From the NCBI GenBank assembly GCA_003509785.1, contig DOMY01000041.1, positions 57,282-67,386 of the forward strand: DNA of 10,105 bases, read 5' to 3'. The notes beneath the pieces were generated by a model. The model saw only the letters and a program-made list of their open reading frames with translations, was not told the origin of the DNA and did no database searches. This DNA is from Gemmobacter sp. (lineage in GTDB: Bacteria > Pseudomonadota > Alphaproteobacteria > Rhodobacterales > Rhodobacteraceae). The position numbers and the translations under genes are program-made. Below, piece after piece: positions 7,023 through 10,105 of the stretch. Positions within the stretch are counted from its first letter, which is position 1; every line of letters starts with the position of its first letter.

Positions 7023-8703
7023 GCTTGCCTCCCGCTGTTGCAAGGCCAAGAATACGCGGATCTGCCGTCGCGGTCGCAAGCTGTGCCGTCGCCCAGCCAG
7101 AATCTTTTCCAAGAGCCGCAGCCAGAACCTCTGCCAGTTCCTGCAGGATGGCGGCAGTCAGTTTCCCGCTCAGCACCAGCCCGGTGCGGCGCAGAACCAG
7201 ATCTTCCAGCGTTCGGGCCATACGAATATCGGCCAGCCAGAAAACCTCGCGCCGCGTATAGGATGGCAAGCTTGCCAGCGGCGCATCATCCGCAGCCACA
7301 CAAAAAGCGGCCACCTGCCCGGCCAGCGCGCCATAACGGGCTACCAGACTTGCGGCCCGATCCATCGTCAGGTCAAACTGCCGGGCTAAAGCACTGGCAT
7401 CAACAGGGGCTGCACCCGGATAAGGCCGGTCTGCGGTGCTGCTCTGCCGGGATTGCCCCAGATGAGCCAGAACCCGATCCGCCGCCTGCTCCGAAAAGGA
7501 ACGGAAGGTTGTCCACTTCCCACCGATCAAGGACAGAACCAGAAGGCCTGCAATGTGGTGCTCTGACAGCACATGGTCGCGCGCTGCCTGTGTTGCACTC
7601 CCCCCGCCTGCCTGTAGCGGGCGAATTCCGCTTGTCACGGCGACCAGATGCTGCGGGCCGACTTTGATATCGGCAAACAACTGTGACAGGGCGCGCAGCA
7701 GATAGGTAACCTCTTGTGCTGCCACATCATGATCGGCGGGATCAGTGGTTTCCACTTCGGTCGTGCCCATCAACACAGTGTCGCCCACTGGCAGGCAGAT
7801 CACCATCCGCCCGGTGCCATCATCGAAATAGAACGCGCGCCCTGCCATCCGGCGCAGCAGATCCGGGTGGCGCAGAACCAGATGCGCCCCCTTCACTCCA
7901 CGCACCAGCCGCGTCTGCAGGCCGAGCCGCTCATTCACGCGGTCGATCGCCGCACCCGTGGCATTGACGATGATCTGCGGGCGCAGGGTTGCGCTGTTGC
8001 CGGTTTCAGGGTCTGTCACCCTCAGCATGCCGGGGCCTGACAGATGCCAATCCACATGGTTGATCGCCGCTATCGACGTGTTTGCGCAGGCTTCGCCCAG
8101 CATTTCCATCACCAGGGCTTCTGGCCGCAGGATCTGTCCATCAAAATAGCTGACAACGGCGCGCATCCGCTGTGGCAGACCCGGCGGAAAGCTCTGCCGT
8201 CTCAAGGCCATGCGGAATCGCGGCAGCGCCCGCCGCACGGCACCAAAGCGTTCGTACAGGACCAGCGCCCCTGCCAGCGCCGCAAGGCTGAGCGGCCCCG
8301 GGCGGCTCGACAGGCCAAGAAAACGCAAAACCGCTAGCGGCAGGCCAGAGATCAGCTCTGCCATGGGCACTATAATTTCCAGCGGCTTTACCAGATGCGG
8401 CGCATCTTGCAGCAGCAGATTGCGTTCGCGTGCGGCCTCTGCCACCAGTCGGAACTCGCGCCCCTCCAGGTAGCGCAGCCCGCCATGCGCCATCCGGCTG
8501 GAGGCCCCGCTGGCCCCTGCGCAGAAATCGCCGGTTTCCAGCAGCACGGCTGAAACACCATTCAGCGCCAGATCCCGCAAAGTGCCGACCCCATTCACGC
8601 CGCCTCCGATGATCACCACTTGCGGTGCAGAGAGCGCGGCCAGCTTCGCCCATGCGTGCGCCCTGGCTCCTGTTTGCTGCGCGATGGTGGGTTGCGATGT
8701 CAT
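7015..8703 (-). CDS. FAD-dependent glycerol-3-phosphate dehydrogenase-like protein (GlpD/EryB family)
   Basis: Flavoenzyme of 562 residues, likely at the inner face of the membrane, oxidising a polyol phosphate to a keto phosphate and passing electrons to quinone. The FAD fold starts with VVIIGGGVNGVGTLRD (29-44) and E56 ends the second strand. The family motif around SSRMAHGGLRYLE (68-80) is present, as are VNATGAAIDRVN (246-257), SGIRPLQ (358-364) and the late FAD motif GGKWTTFR (394-401). A C-terminal GlpD helical domain spans about 435-540. The ATG at 8703 is chosen because AGGA lies seven bases ahead. An in-frame ATG at 8760 would add 19 residues but falls on the promoter-like region. 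It is the first gene of the operon. True glycerol-3-phosphate dehydrogenase is possible, but the FGGY and SorC neighbours favour an EryB-like role on another polyol phosphate. Confidence 0.88.
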   Translation of the reverse strand: MTSQPTIAQQTGARAHAWAKLAALSAPQVVIIGGGVNGVGTLRDLALNGVSAVLLETGDFCAGASGASSRMAHGGLRYLEGREFRLVAEAARERNLLLQDAPHLVKPLEIIVPMAELISGLPLAVLRFLGLSSRPGPLSLAALAGALVLYERFGAVRRALPRFRMALRRQSFPPGLPQRMRAVVSYFDGQILRPEALVMEMLGEACANTSIAAINHVDWHLSGPGMLRVTDPETGNSATLRPQIIVNATGAAIDRVNERLGLQTRLVRGVKGAHLVLRHPDLLRRMAGRAFYFDDGTGRMVICLPVGDTVLMGTTEVETTDPADHDVAAQEVTYLLRALSQLFADIKVGPQHLVAVTSGIRPLQAGGGSATQAARDHVLSEHHIAGLLVLSLIGGKWTTFRSFSEQAADRVLAHLGQSRQSSTADRPYPGAAPVDASALARQFDLTMDRAASLVARYGALAGQVAAFCVAADDAPLASLPSYTRREVFWLADIRMARTLEDLVLRRTGLVLSGKLTAAILQELAEVLAAALGKDSGWATAQLATATADPRILGLATAGGKHG

Positions 8704-8727
8704 GGGGAGATCCTGATGTGATGCCCA

Positions 8728-8756
8728 AGAATTGCCGGATAGTTTATTTATGTCAA
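8728..8756 (-). promoter_or_regulatory. Candidate sigma-70 promoter of the catabolic operon
   Basis: Reading the minus strand, a perfect TTGACA (8756-8751) is followed after 17 bases by AATTCT (8733-8728), a weak match to TATAAT (3 of 6). Transcription would start about 30 bases ahead of the ATG at 8703. An imperfect 20-base palindrome at 8750-8769 (ATGT and ACAT ends around CATG) overlaps the -35 and could be an operator. Only the -35 is convincing. Confidence 0.35.
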
Positions 8757-8793
8757 TCATGCATTACATTAATTAATACTTTTGTCGTATGCG

Positions 8794-8815
8794 CGCGAAA
8801 CCCCGTGTATTCGCG
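8794..8815. promoter_or_regulatory. Inverted repeat CGCGAA-N10-TTCGCG upstream of the operon
   Basis: Perfect 6-base arms are spaced 10 bases apart, lying about 38 bases upstream of the candidate -35 and about 90-110 bases ahead of the GlpD-like start. Size and position suit a dimeric regulator such as the SorC protein of the operon or the GntR protein upstream. It is a candidate only; short GC-rich palindromes also arise by chance. Confidence 0.35.
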
Positions 8816-8923
8816 TCCCTCCTCTTGCCCGCCGCAAGGCCGGGTGTTTCGCTCCTACACCGCCATGTCGATGGAAGCATATCGCTACGGGCAGGACGCC
8901 ACCCATCACCAGAAGTCAACGAA

Positions 8924-8964
8924 TTGATATTATTTACTTTCTGGGTATCTTGTTGCGGTGCAAC
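8924..8964 (+). promoter_or_regulatory. Weak plus-strand promoter-like site with adjoining inverted repeat
   Basis: TTGATA (8924-8929), a 16-base spacer and TATCTT (8946-8951) resemble a sigma-70 promoter on the plus strand. Directly after it is GTTGC-GGT-GCAAC (8952-8964), where an operator could sit. Nothing recognisable is encoded downstream on that strand, and a transcript would run antisense into the GntR gene. It could be chance in an AT-rich patch. Confidence 0.2.
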
Positions 8965-9163
8965 TTCACAGCCACTGCCAGACGGGCACGACTACCGTTC
9001 AAAAAAAATGCGCTATGTCGGGGTAGTGGCCCTGCAGTGAAGCTATGCAACTCAGCCCCCAGCTCCACACAGCAGAAAACTGCCGCGCGGTATCCAAAGC
9101 ATCAGTCTGCGTTAAGTATAATACCGTGCAATTACAAAGCTTTGCTGACCCGGAAATGCGCGC

Positions 9164-9901
9164 TTAGCGCCGTGTGCTGCGCAGGTATTGGCGGTATCTG
9201 GCCTGGCTGTTCTTCAGGTGGTGCCGCATTGCGTCGCGCGCGGCACTCTCGTCGCCATTCTGGATCGCCGTGACGATGGCTTCGTGCTCCGCCTCCAGAA
9301 GGCGTGAATATTCAGGCGTAATCTGGGGGTCGCCATCATCGCTGACGGCGCGCCGCGGGATCAGAGTCTTGCCGATCAGCCGCAGGAATTCGCTGAACCG
9401 CGGGTTGTTGGCGGCCTCAGCTATTGCTGTGTGAAAGGCAAAATCCGCATCTGATGTCGGTTCGCCAAGGCGGGCGAGCCGACAAAACTCTTCAAATGCT
9501 TCAATGATGGTTTCTTCCTGTGCGGGCGAGCGGCGCAGCGCTGCCAGCCCTGCTGCATCACCTTCGACGGCGGTGCGCAACTCCAGCATCTCGATCAGCG
9601 AAGAAACCCGCGCCAGATCCAGATTACGAAACGGCAAGGTTTCTGCCGCTGGAGGCTCCAGCACGAAAACACCTGCGCCTTGGCGGGGCTCCACCAGGCG
9701 ATCTGATCGCAGGGCGGCGATTGCTTCGCGCACGACTGTGCGGCTGACGCCAAAATCCTGCGTCAGCCTGGCTTCCGAAGGCAGGCGATCACCTGGCTTG
9801 AAAACGCCACCGGCAATCTGTGCCCGGATCGCGTCACGAACCTGCACAACAAGTGTCTGGCCTTGGGGGGGCTGTGAATCTGTGCCGGGTGTAATCGCCA
9901 T
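9164..9901 (-). CDS. GntR-family transcriptional regulator, FadR/FCD subfamily
   Basis: Regulator of 245 residues. The N-terminal winged helix (about 15-82) shows the GntR signature: VRDAIRAQIAGGVFKPGDRL, then PSEARLTQDFGVSRTVVREA, then the wing GAGVFV. The C-terminal all-helical FCD effector domain (about 100-235) has likely metal ligands D153 and H157 (DADFAFH), H206 (EAEHEAI) and H227/H228 (MRHHLKN). Relatives such as UxuR, KdgR, DgoR and LldR control sugar-acid or organic-acid catabolism. The ATG has AGAGGG ahead of it and lies 63 bases after the dehydrogenase stop. Co-orientation suggests it belongs to and regulates that upstream pathway, though it could also act on the downstream operon. 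The ligand is unknown. Confidence 0.92.
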   Translation of the reverse strand: MAITPGTDSQPPQGQTLVVQVRDAIRAQIAGGVFKPGDRLPSEARLTQDFGVSRTVVREAIAALRSDRLVEPRQGAGVFVLEPPAAETLPFRNLDLARVSSLIEMLELRTAVEGDAAGLAALRRSPAQEETIIEAFEEFCRLARLGEPTSDADFAFHTAIAEAANNPRFSEFLRLIGKTLIPRRAVSDDGDPQITPEYSRLLEAEHEAIVTAIQNGDESAARDAMRHHLKNSQARYRQYLRSTRR

Positions 9902-9902
9902 G

Positions 9903-9927
9903 AGAACCCTCTTCTTTACAAGGTTCT
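9903..9927. promoter_or_regulatory. Inverted repeat AGAACC-N13-GGTTCT over the GntR ribosome site
   Basis: Perfect 6-base arms lie immediately ahead of the GntR ATG; the 3' arm on the transcript covers the last Gs of the AGAGGG ribosome site. It may be an autoregulatory operator or an RNA hairpin that limits translation. The repeat is seen directly and its role is inferred. Confidence 0.35.
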
Positions 9928-9939
9928 GCTTATGCCAAA

Positions 9940-9960
9940 GCAGTGCCTGGGCACAACTGC
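9940..9960 (-). terminator. Candidate weak terminator/attenuator after the aldehyde dehydrogenase
   Basis: Five bases after the dehydrogenase stop the transcript can fold GCAGT...ACTGC outer and GTGCC/GGCAC inner arms with a small bulge, followed by only TTT. It overlaps by four bases a second dyad (CTGCTT-N6-AAGCAG, 9926-9943), so the two hairpins exclude each other. The short T run makes full termination doubtful. Confidence 0.35.
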
Positions 9961-9964
9961 GCCA

Positions 9965-10105
9965 TTACGCCAACTCCTCATCCAGCAGTTCTGTTGGGAT
10001 GTTCTGATAGCTGACGGGTCTGAGCCACCGTCTGATGGCCATGGTTCCGACGGAGGTTGCGCCGAAGTTGGTGGATGCGGGGTATGGCCCGCCGTGGACC
10101 ATGGC
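9965..10105 (-). CDS. Aldehyde dehydrogenase, alpha-ketoglutarate-semialdehyde type (C-terminal end only)
   Basis: Only the last 46 residues and the TAA stop are inside the window; the rest (family length about 500-530) lies beyond the edge. The readable segment includes MVHGGPYPASTNFGATSVGT, then AIRRWLRPVSYQNIP, then the end TELLDEELA. This HGGP(Y/F)PA ... SVGT.AIRR(F/W)LRPV.YQ pattern is the characteristic tail of NADP-type 2,5-dioxovalerate (alpha-ketoglutarate semialdehyde) dehydrogenases. Those enzymes make 2-oxoglutarate in non-phosphorylating pentose, hexarate and hydroxyproline catabolism. The GntR regulator follows in the same direction. The family call rests on this tail alone, so the exact substrate is uncertain. 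Confidence 0.8.
   Translation of the reverse strand, partial: AMVHGGPYPASTNFGATSVGTMAIRRWLRPVSYQNIPTELLDEELA

Larger units (their letters stand above)
8704..9163. other. Intergenic region (460 bases) between GntR gene and catabolic operon
   Basis: No convincing gene was found on either strand. Plus-strand open frames here (up to 163 codons) have no recognisable protein pattern and run antisense into the GntR gene. The stretch is visibly more AT-rich than its neighbours, with AT-rich patches near 8740-8785 and 8920-8950 and an A run at 9001-9008. It holds the candidate promoter and inverted repeats described separately, plus the palindrome CAAAGCTTTG (9135-9144). I see no clear rho-independent terminator after the GntR stop at 9164. 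Confidence 0.7.

Noticed and set aside
7023..7112. Longer start for the FGGY kinase
   Set aside because: The FGGY phosphate loop normally lies close to the N-terminus, as it does from the ATG at 7022, and that ATG has a strong GGGAGG site.
5421..7667. Plus-strand open frame of 748 codons antisense to the kinase and GlpD-like genes
   Set aside because: Same reasoning: low-complexity His/Gln/Arg/Cys-rich translation opposite two well-supported genes, with no domain motifs.
9135..9144. CAAAGCTTTG palindrome after the GntR stop as a terminator
   Set aside because: It has only 5-base arms with no loop and no following T run. It is too short to call.
8782..9273. Plus-strand open frame of 163 codons in the intergenic region
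   Set aside because: It overlaps the GntR gene antisense, has no ribosome site I can see and no recognisable domain.
1..10105. Mobile element, integron, CRISPR or phage content
   Set aside because: No transposase, integrase, regular direct repeats or tRNA-like sequence was seen. Gene order and orientation look like an ordinary catabolic locus.

Overview
The window reads as one chromosomal catabolic locus from a GC-rich alphaproteobacterium. The protein style (CUT1-type ABC transporter, SorC regulator, GlpD-like and FGGY proteins, Shine-Dalgarno sites such as GGGAG) fits Rhodobacterales (Paracoccus/Roseobacter-like) or rhizobia. I cannot fix the genus from sequence alone. Every gene I accept lies on the minus strand, so transcription runs from high to low coordinates. 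I see no insertion sequence, tRNA, rRNA, CRISPR array or phage gene.

Layout in transcription order. (a) 10105-9965: the last 46 residues of an aldehyde dehydrogenase of the alpha-ketoglutarate-semialdehyde type. After a 63-base gap rich in overlapping inverted repeats comes (b) a GntR/FCD regulator (9901-9164). (c) 9163-8704: a 460-base stretch, less GC-rich than the genes, with no convincing gene; it should hold the promoter of the next operon. (d) A tight run of eight co-directional genes: GlpD-like FAD dehydrogenase (8703-7015), FGGY sugar/polyol kinase (7022-5532), periplasmic binding protein (5472-4192), MalF-type permease (4134-3262), MalG-type permease (3274-2450), UgpC/MalK-type ATPase (2444-1374), class I aldolase-like protein (1363-344) and a SorC-family regulator (320 to 1, cut by the window edge). 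Gaps are 59 bases or less and several genes overlap, so this is very likely one operon.

How it probably works (inference): the binding protein and ABC transporter import a polyol or sugar, the FGGY kinase phosphorylates it, the GlpD-like flavoenzyme oxidises the polyol phosphate to a ketose phosphate and passes electrons to quinone, and the lysine-dependent aldolase-like protein cleaves or rearranges the product. The SorC protein would sense a phosphorylated intermediate. Kinase, GlpD-like dehydrogenase and SorC regulator are the families of EryA, EryB and EryD of erythritol catabolism. However, no EryC, TpiB or RpiB homologue is present here; an aldolase-like protein takes their place and the transporter is CUT1-type. 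The substrate is therefore uncertain and the pathway may be a variant not yet described.

The dehydrogenase fragment and GntR regulator look like the tail of a separate sugar-acid pathway that ends in 2-oxoglutarate.
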